A DNA stretch of 38,553 nt, taken from assembly GCA_024220525.1 (NCBI GenBank), contig JAMYWO010000185.1, forward strand, positions 1 through 38,553. Direction: 5' to 3'. The position numbers were made by a program, and so were the translations under genes. Positions 21,639 to 31,772 of the stretch are shown one piece after another. The notes beneath the pieces are model-generated. The model saw only the letters and a program-made list of their open reading frames with translations. It did not search any database and was not told the origin of the DNA. The stretch comes from Cochliopodium minus. Taxonomy: Eukaryota > Discosea > Himatismenida > Cochliopodiidae. Position 1 is the first letter of the stretch. Each line of letters opens with the position of its first letter.

Positions 21639-24194
21639 ATGAGCAAAAGACCAAGGAATAAAGAATCCAATATTCTCAACAAGGAAAATCCAAAATTAAC
21701 CAAACCAATTAATGAGAATACTGGCCAATCTAAGAATGGGTCAAGCAAGATCTTGGTAGTAGGGGCGATATTGGTAGCAGTGTTGGTGATATTGATAGTG
21801 ATGTCTAATATGTCGGCGAAGAAGCCAAGAAAAATAATATCAACTAACACAAATACCAATAAAAATAGTGATAATCCATCACCCAATAACAAAAATAATA
21901 TCAATAACAATAATAGGAATAAAGTAGAATGGGCAAATTATTATAGTGTTGATTATGACCTTTGGGAACCAATGTTTAATGACTGGATCTTCTCAAAAAT
22001 TGATTTTTCCACATTTGAGAGAATATCCAACGTGGTATTCAACGAATCTGGCGTGATAGTGAGAAATTACGACGATGATTTCACCAATAAGACCTACAGA
22101 GTCTTGGTGTGGGAAGGAGATCATGGGATACAGGGAATTACAATTGTAAAAAATTTTAAAACAAATGATCCAATTTGAACATTCTATCCTTTTGCAATTT
22201 TTTATGTATAAATATGTTGTATTATATGCCAGAATATCGTATCTTTATTGAGATATTGAAACATTTATTTTTTGTTTTGATTTCGATGGTTAAAACTGTT
22301 TGCTCCATAAACTTTAAAAAAAAAACTTTGAATTTAGAACTTTAGATTGATATGTAAAAATTTAATAACATTAATGACTTTGAAAATTACTACTGAATTA
22401 ATATTTTATTCTTTAAAAAATCTATTTTATTTTTTCGATTAAATTTAATATTGATTTATTTGAATCAAAAAAGTGCAAAGAATTCAAGAATTGCGCAGAT
22501 TTCGACAGAAGCGAATTGGCGATTGATTACGTGCAAACTATGGTCCTTTCCATGTCCTTCAACAGCTATGACGACTGCAAAAAGCCTTCCAAGGCATTGT
22601 TCCTAGGATTGGGGACTGTGAACATTTTTATTTTTTTCTTTTAATTATTTTTTAAAAACATTCAAATAAAAATTTCAATATTTATTTCTTCAATTAAAAG
22701 GGATCTTTGGGTAAAAAAATTTTTTTTTTCATAAATTTTTTTTTTCATAAATTTTTTATTTTTGATTTTTTTTCATTTGAATTTTTTTTGAATATTCTAA
22801 TTTTTTTTCTTAAATATTTTTTTTTTAATTTTACGAAAGCTTCCTTTTTACTCGAAGCGTACCCCAACATGGAAATGGACATCGTGGAAATTAATGAGAA
22901 CGTGGTGACTGCTGCCAAGGGGCACATGGGCTTTTTCACCAACTCCAAAACCAACATATTTATTGAAGATGGATACAATTACGTACAAAATTTTTTCACT
23001 TTTTTTTTTATTTTTAATTAAAATTAATAATTTATTTTTTTTTTATTTTTTTTTTTTAAATTTTTTTTTTTTTTTTTTTATTTCGTTGGAAGATCATGGA
23101 ATTAACCGAAAACAAAAAGTACGATTACGTTTTCATAGATGCTTATGGAGACTACTTGAAGATGCCAGAAAGAATGTCTTCTGGGTTTTTTTTTTCCAAG
23201 TTGAAAACACATCTTTCTCCTCAAGGTAAATTTTATTTTTTATTTTTTATTTTTATTTTTATTTTTATTTTTATTTTTATTTTAATTTTAATTTTAATTT
23301 TTTTATTTTTTAAGTATTTTTTTTAATCTTTTTTTTCTCATTCAAATAAAATTCAAGGGATTGTGATTTTGAACTACTGCGTCTTCAATTACACTGCTGT
23401 TGAGGTCAACAACTTTTGCAAGATTATTTGGAAGTTTTTGATACCAGAGTCATTGTAATAATAAGTTTTCTAAATTTAATTTCTTCTCATTCTTTTACAT
23501 TAATTTTTTTTTTTCATTTTTAATTTTAATTTTAATTTTAATTTTAATTTTAATTTTAATTTTTAATTTTTTTAATTTAATTTTTTTTTTTTTTAATTTT
23601 TATTTTATATTTATTTTCTGAAATAACTACAAAAATTTTTTACAAAATTTTTTTAATTTTTTTTTTTCATTTATTTTTCTTAATTAAGATGTTTTTTTCA
23701 ATTTTAATTTTTATTTTTCATTTTCATTTTTAATTTTAATTTTAATTTTAATTTTAATTTTAATTTTAATTTTTAATTTTAATTTTAATTTTTAATTTTA
23801 ATTTTAATTTTTAATTTTTATTTTTAATTTAATTTTTTTAATTTTTATTTTTTATATTTATTTTCTGAAATAACTACAAAATTTTTTTTATTTTTTTTTT
23901 TTTTTCAAACAGGAAAGCAAACCAACCAACAAAATATTGGTCTCTTGGAATGGAGAAACCCACTTCAACAACCTCGAACCCAAGACCCTCTTGCAAAGAA
24001 GAATCGAAGTAGAGGAACAATGCAACCACCCTCCCATGAGACGAGGCATCGGCTACTTGTTCGACCTCACCAAGGACAGATACCCTGTTCGTACCGCCCT
24101 CACTGCTCATCATAGGTGGTCCACTATTTATTATTGTCAAGTTGACAAGAGGTTGCCTGAAAAAGTTTGCAAAGAGTACGGCCAATTACCCTGA
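21639..24194 (+). CDS. membrane-anchored spermidine-synthase-like protein
   Basis: Exons 21639-22145, 22474-22617, 22701-22710 (10 nt), 22840-22982, 23093-23225, 23358-23454 and 23913-24194, about 438 codons. A short basic N-terminus precedes one membrane segment (~38-58, ILVVGAILVAVLVILIV), then an Asn-rich linker, a small beta domain (YRVLVWEGDHGIQG) and the class-I methyltransferase-like core: ALFLGLGT/GSLG, MEMDIVEINENV, FIEDGY, YDYVFIDAYGD and GIVILNYCVF. This fits the polyamine aminopropyltransferase fold; whether it makes spermidine or is a membrane relative is open. The DAYGD stretch carries the catalytic-type Asp. The last join is out of phase (exon 6 ends in phase 2, exon 7 reads from phase 0), so a small exon is missing from the model or the sequence has an indel. 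Confidence 0.75.
23455..23912 (+). repeat. 458-nt low-complexity intron with internal duplication
   Basis: A block including ATATTTATTTTCTGAAATAA occurs near 23608 and again near 23854, separated by (TTTTAA)n tracts. This looks like a tandem duplication of roughly 245 bp inside the last intron of the spermidine-synthase-like gene. The intron also spans the one exon join of this gene that does not keep frame. Confidence 0.6.
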
Positions 24195-24310
24195 TTTTTA
24201 AAACCAATAAAATTTAATTTTAATTTTTTTTTTTTCAATTTTTTAAATTTTATTTAATTTTTATTAATTAATTTTCCATTTTTATTTTAATCACTAAATT
24301 TATATGTTGA

Positions 24311-26258
24311 TCAATGAGATTGATGATCTTCTTTTATGGGAGATTCAATTATCACAGGTTGAAATTCTTTTCTTCTACAATTTGGCCCTCCAAGAAAAGT
24401 GCTATTACAATATAAATTACTTCTTTCCGAAATAGCAGCTGAAGAGTTATCAAAAGTTGAATTGGGATCTAGGATACAATATTTTATATCTGGAGAAGGT
24501 GGACAACTGTTTGAACATGTTCTTGAATAACATTCATCAGTATTAGAACAAAAATACATGCTTAAACAAGTTCCCGTGAGAGGATTACAATAATCAACAG
24601 AACAAGTATTGTTATCTGAGCAATTAACTGGTGGAAAGTGACATCCTGTTGAGTTGTCACATCTATTATTAGTGCAAACTTTATTATCATCACATAATAG
24701 TTGGGAATAAGAACAGACACCAGTAGTAATGTTACATGTTCCATTTAAGAAACAAGCATTCCCCGGACAAGTTTTTATATTATCCACACAGGATTCCAAA
24801 GTGCTATTACATGTTGATGATAACACACATGAATTGTTCAATGGGCAGATTCTTTCATCACTGATGCATTCTCCAGTGGTGATATCGCAACGTGCATTCA
24901 CTTATTTAATTCAAAAAAAAAAAATTTTAAATGATTTCAAAAAAAGAATGGACATTCTTACCTTGGCAATAATTTGAAGAAGAGCACTGCTTTTGAGTTG
25001 AGATACATCCTGTTGAAGAATCACAAGAATCAGTGGTGCACAAATTACCATCATCACAAGAAACAGGTGTTTGTAAACAACTCCCAGTTTGGGAATCACA
25101 ACTATCAGAGGTACATAGATTATTATCATCACAAGAGATAAGTACATGTGTACAACTTCCTGTGGAAGAATCACAAGAATCAGTTGTGCACAAATTACCA
25201 TCATCACAAGAAACAGGGGTATGTGAACAACTCCCAGTTTGGGAATCACAACTATCAGAGGTACATGGATTGTTATCATCACAAGAGATAAGTACATGTG
25301 TACAACTTCCTGTTGAAGGATCACAAGAATCAGTGGTGCACAAATTACCATCATCACAAGAAACAGGGGTATGTGAACAACTCCCAGTTTGGGAATCACA
25401 ACTATCAGAGGTACATGGATTGTTATCATCACAAGAAATTGGTGAGAAGATACATTCTCCTGTGGCAGAATCACAACTATCAGAGGTACATGCATTTTCA
25501 TCATCACAACTCTTTGATTCACATGGATTTGAAACACATCCTCCACAGATTCCACTTGTTAAATTATTTACATACGAACAAAATGAATTTGATGTGCAAG
25601 TGTTGATCACAACTTCAGAAGGAGAAATGTAGATGTTTTCATCATAAGGACCAACAAAATCACAGTTTCTCCAATGTGATCCACATCTTTGTCTTTCTGC
25701 CAAATCTTTTGAATCTCTCACTATTATTGTTGTATTTGTAGAATTATTCTTATTTTTGAAGTAATTGAATTCAGAATCTTCAAAATCACCATAGTTCCCT
25801 GTTCTATCACATTTCAATTTGAGATGAACACTTTTGATACAACATTGATCAACATGACTGCAAAGAGAATCAATTGAACAACCAGGTCTTCTATGGAAAG
25901 AAAAAGAATCTCCATTCAAACGAAATGCAAATTTTGCAGGGAAAGATACGAGAAAGGGATAAACATTTGTTTTGATTCCATCTACTGTTGTATAGACATC
26001 TTTGATTATGAAGATAGATCTATTGTATCCAACATCAATGCATTCCACATCTGATTGTAAATCATCAAAATCTTTTTTTTCGTTTCCAATTGGCAAACAT
26101 CTATCTTCTGGAAGGGAGTTTACTGTGATATTTTGGTAGTATTGTTCCAAAACTTCACATTTTGCTTTTACTTCCATTTCAATCAGAAACTTTGGATCTG
26201 CAGGTATTACTCCAGCAAATACAACTAATGCGAAAATGAGAAGAAGAAATATTTTCAT
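24311..26258 (-). CDS. secreted Cys-rich repeat protein (dictyostelid CTDC-type repeats)
   Basis: Two exons, 26258-24962 and 24900-24311, give 628 aa. The signal peptide is clear (MKIFLLLIFALVVFAGVIPA). Residues ~25-240 form a unique N-terminal region with about 14 Cys and several N-glycosylation sites. From ~255 there are about a dozen 24-residue repeats of the form CDDGNLCTTDSCDPSTGSC, six Cys each, later more degenerate. They match the repeat called Dicty_CTDC, known from prestalk extracellular matrix and psi-type proteins. No PA14 domain is visible. The end is not a GPI signal or a membrane helix (ESPIKEDHQSH), so the protein is probably released or part of a cell coat. It is the strongest pointer to an amoebozoan-like host. 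Confidence 0.88.
24965..25500 (-). repeat. 72-bp coding repeats of the Cys-rich protein
   Basis: Seven or so near-identical units, alternating between two types (about 144 bp per pair), encode the central CDDxNxCTxDSCD repeats. The identity between pairs is high enough to suggest recent duplication or gene conversion. This is coding sequence, not CRISPR. Confidence 0.85.
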
Positions 26259-26803
26259 TTTTCAGTTTTTTTTTTTATTTTTTTTTTAATTTTTATTTTT
26301 TTAATTTTATAAAAGATAAAGAATGGGATAAAAAAAATAGAATTTGCTCTTCAAAGTACCTGCTTTTACTTTTTGAAACAATTATGGGTATGGTTTTTCA
26401 TTGTTGTATTGGTAAAACAAACAAAAAATAAATATTAAAAATTCTTCTTCAAAAGAAAAATTATTGAAAAGAGGAATTAAAAAAATAAGGATCCAAAAAA
26501 AAATATATTTTAAAATAACTATTATGATAAAAGGATTATCTAGATAATAAAAATAAAAAAATAAAAAAAAAAAATATAATTTGTTATTTCCTATTTTAAA
26601 AAATATTAATTAAAAATATAAAGATGTTAATTCCTCAATTGAAATATTTAAAACGATGTGTAAACTCCAAAAATTTTTTTTCATAAACATCCAAAGAAAT
26701 AATCACGAATCCTCCCAAAGTTGTGGTAAAATGGTTTCAATTAATGATTTAATGGAACGAAATGAATAATAAAATTTCAAAACGATAATTTAATATTTTT
26801 TAA
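26259..26803. other. 545-bp gene-free stretch
   Basis: Between the start of the Cys-rich protein gene and the stop of the acidic zinc-finger gene, both minus strand. A/T homopolymers dominate, with a slightly less biased patch at 26340-26420 and 26620-26770. No open frame, tRNA-like fold or repeat could be supported. Confidence 0.5.
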
Positions 26804-28143
26804 TTAATTATTTTCTTCATTGGGGATATCTTGGGTGGATGATTCAATGTCATTATTGCCTCCTAGTTTTACTTCATCAACAAAGGAAATAACTTTCTCT
26901 TCAAAATTGGTGGGAGCATCTTCTTTGAATTCATCAACTTCCTTAGTATTTTCAAGGGTTTCTTCTTTATTTTCGTCTTCGTTAGTTGTAGTTTCCTTTT
27001 CATTGTCTTCAGGGGTTTTCTTTTCTTTATTTTCGTCTTCAGGAATTTCTTTTTTATTTTCTTCGTTTTCGCTTGCAGTGTAGCTTTCTTCTTTGGTATT
27101 TTCTTTCTCGTGTTCAATATCGTTTTTTTCAGTTTCTTTTATACTTTCTATTTTCTCATTCAAATCATCTTTTTTTGAAATATAAATTTGGATTAAATTT
27201 TATTTGAAATCTCATTTGTATATTGATTTATATTGATCCTTTATCGATCATTTTTACTTTGGGATTAAAATGCAAAATAATAAATCCTCTAATTAATGAT
27301 TAATTGAATGTTGAAATGGAAGATATATAATATAAAATACCTTCTTTGTTTTCCAATTCATCATTCCCTTTTCCTTCTGTAATTTCTTTATCATCAATTG
27401 ATATTTCTTCTATATTTTCTTTATCATCAATTTCTATAACATCATCCACATTATTCTCAATAATGGCTTCTATGATCTCATCTATATTATCATTATCTTT
27501 TTTATTTTCATTTATTTCTTCCGCATTTTTATTCTCTACAATCACCACATTATCATTCGTAACAACATCAGATTTTTTGGATTGATGAACAAAAATGTTA
27601 TTTTCAATTGTTTCAATCTCTTTATTTTCATTAGATTTGACAAGCAATACCTTTGTGAAAAAATTGGTGAATTTTAAAATACCTTCCATAAATGTTATGT
27701 GTAAGGGATGTGTTTTTTATTATTTAAACCTGAGATTCATTTGTTTTGATATGTTCGGTGATGATAATGCTGCTTGAGGTCAATGCAGGTTCATCATTGT
27801 CTTGATTTGATTGGATCTTTTTGGTATTGGCTTCCACATCTTCTTTATCATCATCCTGAACAGTTGATGGGTTGGATATCTCTCCCACAATTTTCTCTTC
27901 TTTTATCTCCTCACTGTTCCCATCATTATGATCACTATTTTTTATTTGGCATATGGCCGAGTGCTGGGACAATGAATCCAAATCGATCTGAAATCGAATT
28001 AGTCTTATAAATTGATTAATACTTATTTTGGATTTACTTTCTATTGTATGCATGTCATAGTTAATAAAAATTGGGAAAAAGGTATAAATTTAATGTTCCA
28101 CCTCTTTGCATATCAAACAATTTGCTTTATTAGAATTCCCCAT
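26804..28143 (-). CDS. acidic protein with myristoylation motif and C2HC zinc finger
   Basis: Four exons, 28143-28102, 27987-27730, 27650-27341 and 27168-26804, give 324 aa. The first exon is only 14 codons: MGNSNKANCLICKE, an N-myristoylation motif that runs into CLIC. Across the first intron it reads CLICKEIDLDSLSQHSAIC, a C2HC finger (CxxC...HxxxC) like UBZ4-type or related small ubiquitin-binding fingers. From ~residue 35 to the end the protein is almost wholly Glu/Asp/Lys/Asn/Thr, low complexity and probably disordered. All joins are in phase. I know no protein of this layout; a membrane-tethered adaptor is an inference from the two N-terminal signals. It is divergent from the F-box-Rho gene. 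Confidence 0.7.
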
Positions 28144-28459
28144 CTTCAATAGAAAAAAATACTCACAATCTTTTTTTATTTTAAATGTTGATAAATATTA
28201 AAAAAATATGAAATCTCCACGCTTAAAAATCAAATTCATTAAGATCTTGCCATATATGTTATATAATTAAATTAGAGCTTCAATTTTGAGATTGATTAGA
28301 ATACATGAAATTTCTGCCACATTTATCTATATTGAAGAGATATCTTCGAATATACAATTGATATTACATTCAGTTATTCGCATAATAAAAATTATTTTTC
28401 TTAAAGAATGATGGAGAAAATATAAGAAATTTGTTTGAGATTTTTTATATTTAAAAAAA
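28144..28459. promoter_or_regulatory. divergent intergenic region, acidic finger / F-box-Rho
   Basis: 316 bp between two divergent start codons. AT-rich with a seven-A run before the F-box-Rho ATG. It presumably holds both promoters; no defined motif is visible. Confidence 0.4.
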
Positions 28460-29633
28460 ATGGATTTGTTGAACTTACCGAAAGTCATTCTGTTGTATAT
28501 CTTCTCCAAGCTGGATATCGAAGAATGGGGCAGATTATCATGTTGCTGCAAGAATCTGGATCAATTGATCAAGAAGGATAATCTGCTGTGGAGAAATAAA
28601 TTTGCAGAGCTATTGATAAGTGATCATAATAAAGAGAGATATTTCGATCAATATCCCAACAATAACATCAAACAATGTTTCAATCATTTCTTCGAGATAA
28701 ATGGTGAACATAAACAAGTATATAGTTTTAAATTTTTTATTGTATAAATCAACATAGAAGTATTTATGGATAAATGGGAGAAGAGAGAATATATACAACA
28801 CAGCATTGTATTTGTAGGTCCCAATTTATCAGGTAGAGAATAATTTATTATTATTTTTCTTTTTCAAAACTATAATCAAAATAAACTCTTATGATATCAT
28901 CATCATTTATTATACAGGAAAATCAGAATTACAAAACAATCTATTCTTTTATTTCAATCCAAGAGACATCGTACATGAATTATGGTATTTCTTTAGTATA
29001 ATTTTGTACAAGATAATAAATAAGTATCTTTACATGCAGGTCTTTTAATTGCAAGATAAATGAAAATGTGAAAATGACAATAAATGTCTATGATAGTAAA
29101 AAAATTTTTTTTTTTTTTTTTGAAATTTAAATTTTTTAACCAAAACATCAAGCTAAAGGAGGACACGACTTCGATGAACTTAGGCCTTTGTATTACCACT
29201 CGGGAGCATATATACTATGCTTTTCAACAACAGATGACATACGTAAATAAAAATTATAAATTAAAATTAAAATGTATTTTATCTTATTTATAACTTTATT
29301 TTATTTTTATTTTTTTGTTTTTTTTATTGACATTTATTATTTTAATAATTTTTATTTTTATTTTTTGAAGTTTGGAAAGAAAGAGACAATTGGATTGATG
29401 AAATCACGAGTTATTACTCCCTCCCTATCATTTTCGTCGCTACAAAAATAGACGCAGAGAGAAAAGTTCCGCTTCAGGAAATGTATGAGTGGAGCAAACA
29501 GCAGAAAAACATTGTCGCCTTCACTTCTGTCAGCTCTTTGAAGAACATCAACATTTCTTATTTCGCCAAGCTCCTTTTGGCTTATTTCGATATGTCCAAA
29601 CCAAAAAGAAAAAATAGTTGTTTAATATTTTAA
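28460..29633 (+). CDS. F-box-Rho-type GTPase fusion with CAAX end
   Basis: Six exons, 28460-28703, 28758-28832, 28918-28984, 29040-29095, 29153-29242 and 29371-29633, all in phase, give 264 aa. Residues 1-45 are an F-box (MDLLNLPKVILLYIFSKLDI...LWRNKFAEL). A linker follows, then a Rho-like GTPase: P-loop GPNLSGKS (~101), G3 DTKGGHDFDELRPLYY (~147), ILCFSTTDD, WIDEITSYY, G4 TKID (202-205), TSVSS and a basic end KPKRKNSCLIF, where CLIF is a CAAX box. P-loop-to-G3 and G3-to-G4 spacing (46 and 55) equals that of Rho proteins. Switch I lacks an obvious threonine and G3 has Gly-Gly where Rho has Gly-Gln, so GTP hydrolysis may be low. F-boxes recruit Skp1-cullin ligases; the fusion suggests a prenylated, nucleotide-controlled ligase adaptor (inference). 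Confidence 0.9.
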
Positions 29634-29777
29634 AACTTATTAAATGGTCTTTACTGTAAAGCAGCAAGCTAAACATCAGTTTTTTTGGAGGGATCAATAA
29701 AAATGCGAAAGAAGAAATATTTGAGTTCTCAAAAACTAATTATAATTAATATTTCCAAGAAAATGAAAATAAATAAT

Positions 29778-30542
29778 TTAATTTTGAAAATATTTGTTGA
29801 TGAAAGAAATCCATTCATCTCTTTCGTTTGCATCTTTGGTGCTGATCAAAATGTCCTTATCCTTCAAAGCCAACCTAAAGACGAAATCCCTCTCCTTGTT
29901 TTCCTGAAGTGCAACCTTCTGCACAATGTCACGCAACATGAGATTTCCCTTCTCATAGTTATGATGAACAGTCCGGAAAGTGATTTGTTGATGAGAAAGA
30001 ATGAGGATTCTCTTCTTCCAATTTGAAGCGAGAAAAGTTTTTTTCCTTTCGATGATCTTACATTCCACTTCGCCTCTCTTCGAGGAAAATGAGTCCGAAA
30101 AATCGTTATCGGAGAAATTCTTAGAGACGAAGAGGGTATGAGAAAAATCGACTTGTGTGTTGTTGTTGTGGAGCAAGTTGCCGATTTCGAGCTCGGTCTT
30201 GAAACTTGTGAGAGTGACGGAATTGATGGTGAAGGTGTCCGTTTTTTTGATTCTTGTGAACAATCTCAGTCCATCCAAAATAGTTAATTCAAATGTACCT
30301 TTTTGAAAAATAAAATTAAACAAAAAATTTAACAAAAAAATTAAAAAGAATAAAAAAAATAATTTTACAATTTTTCTTTTTGCCACTCAGATCGAAAACT
30401 ACGATAAGTTTGCTTGTGTAGTTTATGTAAATGACCTTCTCGTAATTCTTTTTCTTTGTCAATCTTATCTTATTTTTGTCTTTGAGTGGGTTGATTAATT
30501 CTATTCTTCCTTTGGGATCTTTTATCTCTCCATTGGTTAATC
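29778..30542 (-). CDS. C-terminal PH-domain exons, probably the end of the ROCO gene
   Basis: Two exons, 30542-30369 and 30298-29778 (stop), joined in phase 1 and open at the 5' end toward the N at 30642. The translation (GLTNGEIKDPKGRIELINP...) ends in a PH-like domain: KTFLASNWKKRILILSHQQI, FVFRLALKDKDILI and DEWISFINKYFQN with the C-terminal Trp helix. The upstream acceptor needs a phase-1 donor. The ROCO gene at the other end of the window has a phase-1 donor after base 98, next to the same 10-mer microsatellite. Joined, the frame stays open and the ROCO protein gains about 230 residues and a lipid-binding end. Standing alone, this would be a gene fragment without a start. Confidence 0.75.
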
Positions 30543-30564
30543 CTTTTATAATAAAAGTGAAGTG

Positions 30565-30641
30565 AAATAAATAAAAATAAATAAAAATAAATAAAAATAA
30601 ATAAAAATAAATAAAAATAAATAAAAATAAATAAAAATAAA
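30565..30641. repeat. 10-mer microsatellite at right end of piece B
   Basis: Tandem aaataaaaat units, the same unit as bases 1-75, run up to the N at 30642. Confidence 0.9.
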
Positions 30642-30642
30642 N
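30642..30642. other. single N, boundary of pieces B and C
   Basis: A lone ambiguous base between a microsatellite inside a truncated minus-strand gene and the first base of a dispersed repeat. It marks a break, not a single unread base. Confidence 0.85.
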
Positions 30643-30842
30643 ATTAATATCAAGATTATTAAAATTTCATGTTCAACAAAAAAAGTTGGAAACATTTACA
30701 TTCATTTTTTGTATTTTTTCTTTTTTTTTTTTTGAGTGATTTTTTTTTTATTTTTTCAAATTTAAATGGTGGAGAAAAAATCATTTTCATTTTGAAAAAT
30801 CGTTTTTTTTTTTGCGCAATTTTTTGATAAATCGTTTTATCA
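30643..30842. repeat. dispersed repeat R, copy 1
   Basis: About 200 bp starting exactly after the N, nearly identical to 35142-35360. The first ~85 bases (attaatatcaagattatt...) are the same in both copies. The two differ in T-run lengths and in gagtgatttttt units, then share tttgcgcaattttttgataa and the inverted repeat TGATAAA-TCGT-TTTATCA, after which they diverge fully. No coding potential. Confidence 0.9.
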
Positions 30843-31178
30843 GAAAAATTGAAAATTTATATTTCTTTTGAGAAGATCAGGAAGATTTCAAATCTATCAT
30901 CAAAAGGTTTCGTAGTTTTTACCAAAAAATTACATGAAAATTTATTGAATATCCAAGATTTCTACTGACCTATTCCTTTGAAAATCTAACTACAAATGAT
31001 GGCTATGAATAATCCTTTTACATTTCCAACTTTACAAACATGTTAAATCAATTAAATCAATCAATTAATTGACAAAGCTTGTTTTTCTATCAAGAAATAC
31101 AATTTTGCAATGTTTCTCCAAAAAGAAAACTATTTAAATTGTTGGTTTTTTTTGGGTATAAATTTTATGTTGAATTTA
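30843..31178. other. gene-free stretch after repeat R
   Basis: About 335 bp of unique AT-rich sequence to the stop of the tail-anchored gene. I see no gene, repeat or RNA here. Confidence 0.4.
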
Positions 31179-31772
31179 TTAAAATAAAATTTGAAATAAC
31201 AACAATAAGATAATTACAAAGAAAAGATGAAAAGATTTCAATTTAAAAGAATTGATAGCCTCTAATTTGTCATTTTTGGGTGGAGAAGAAAGAACAGAAT
31301 AATTATTTTTGTTATTATATGAGGATGGAAAAAGAATGGGTCTGGGTATATTCTTCTGATTCCCTGCAAAACATTGATGATAATCTGCTTGTTGATTGAT
31401 GAAATCAATCATTTTTTGATCACCATCCATTATTTTTTGTTTGAATATGAGCATATTATGATCAGAAAATTGATAAGCCCAATAAATTGATAAGCCAATC
31501 AAATTAATCTCCGATAGCCTCTTTATAATCAAAAGATATTCTTTATTTCCTTGTTTCTCAAAGATTTCAACCAAGGGCTTTAATGAATTCACATTCTTCC
31601 CACTTATTTCCATCCCCAATTCATTGAAAATTGAATTCCAATAATTCTCGTCTTTTTTATTCAATGGAATCGACCAAGACTTTGATAATTCTATCAATTC
31701 TTTAATTTTCTTTTTGGAGATCTCTGAATCTTCCCCACCACAACTTTGGCAAGAATCTTTTTCTTCATCCAT
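31179..31772 (-). CDS. unknown tail-anchored protein
   Basis: Single exon, 197 aa, with eight A's before ATG. The N-terminus has CQSCGGEDS, then a mostly helical, charged middle (~25-150) with no recognised domain. The C-terminus is a hydrophobic segment (LFFVIILLLLFQILF) reaching the stop, typical of a tail anchor in ER or mitochondrial outer membrane. The frame is open and the composition looks coding, with mixed polar residues and few homopolymers. It is divergent, across about 1 kb, from the USP gene. I do not recognise it. Confidence 0.6.
   Translation of the reverse strand: MDEEKDSCQSCGGEDSEISKKKIKELIELSKSWSIPLNKKDENYWNSIFNELGMEISGKNVNSLKPLVEIFEKQGNKEYLLIIKRLSEINLIGLSIYWAYQFSDHNMLIFKQKIMDGDQKMIDFINQQADYHQCFAGNQKNIPRPILFPSSYNNKNNYSVLSSPPKNDKLEAINSFKLKSFHLFFVIILLLLFQILF

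Noticed and set aside
24965-25500. Regular direct repeats resembling a CRISPR array
   Set aside because: The 72-bp periodicity is coding, in frame on the minus strand, with conserved Cys codons in a secreted protein; the host is eukaryotic.
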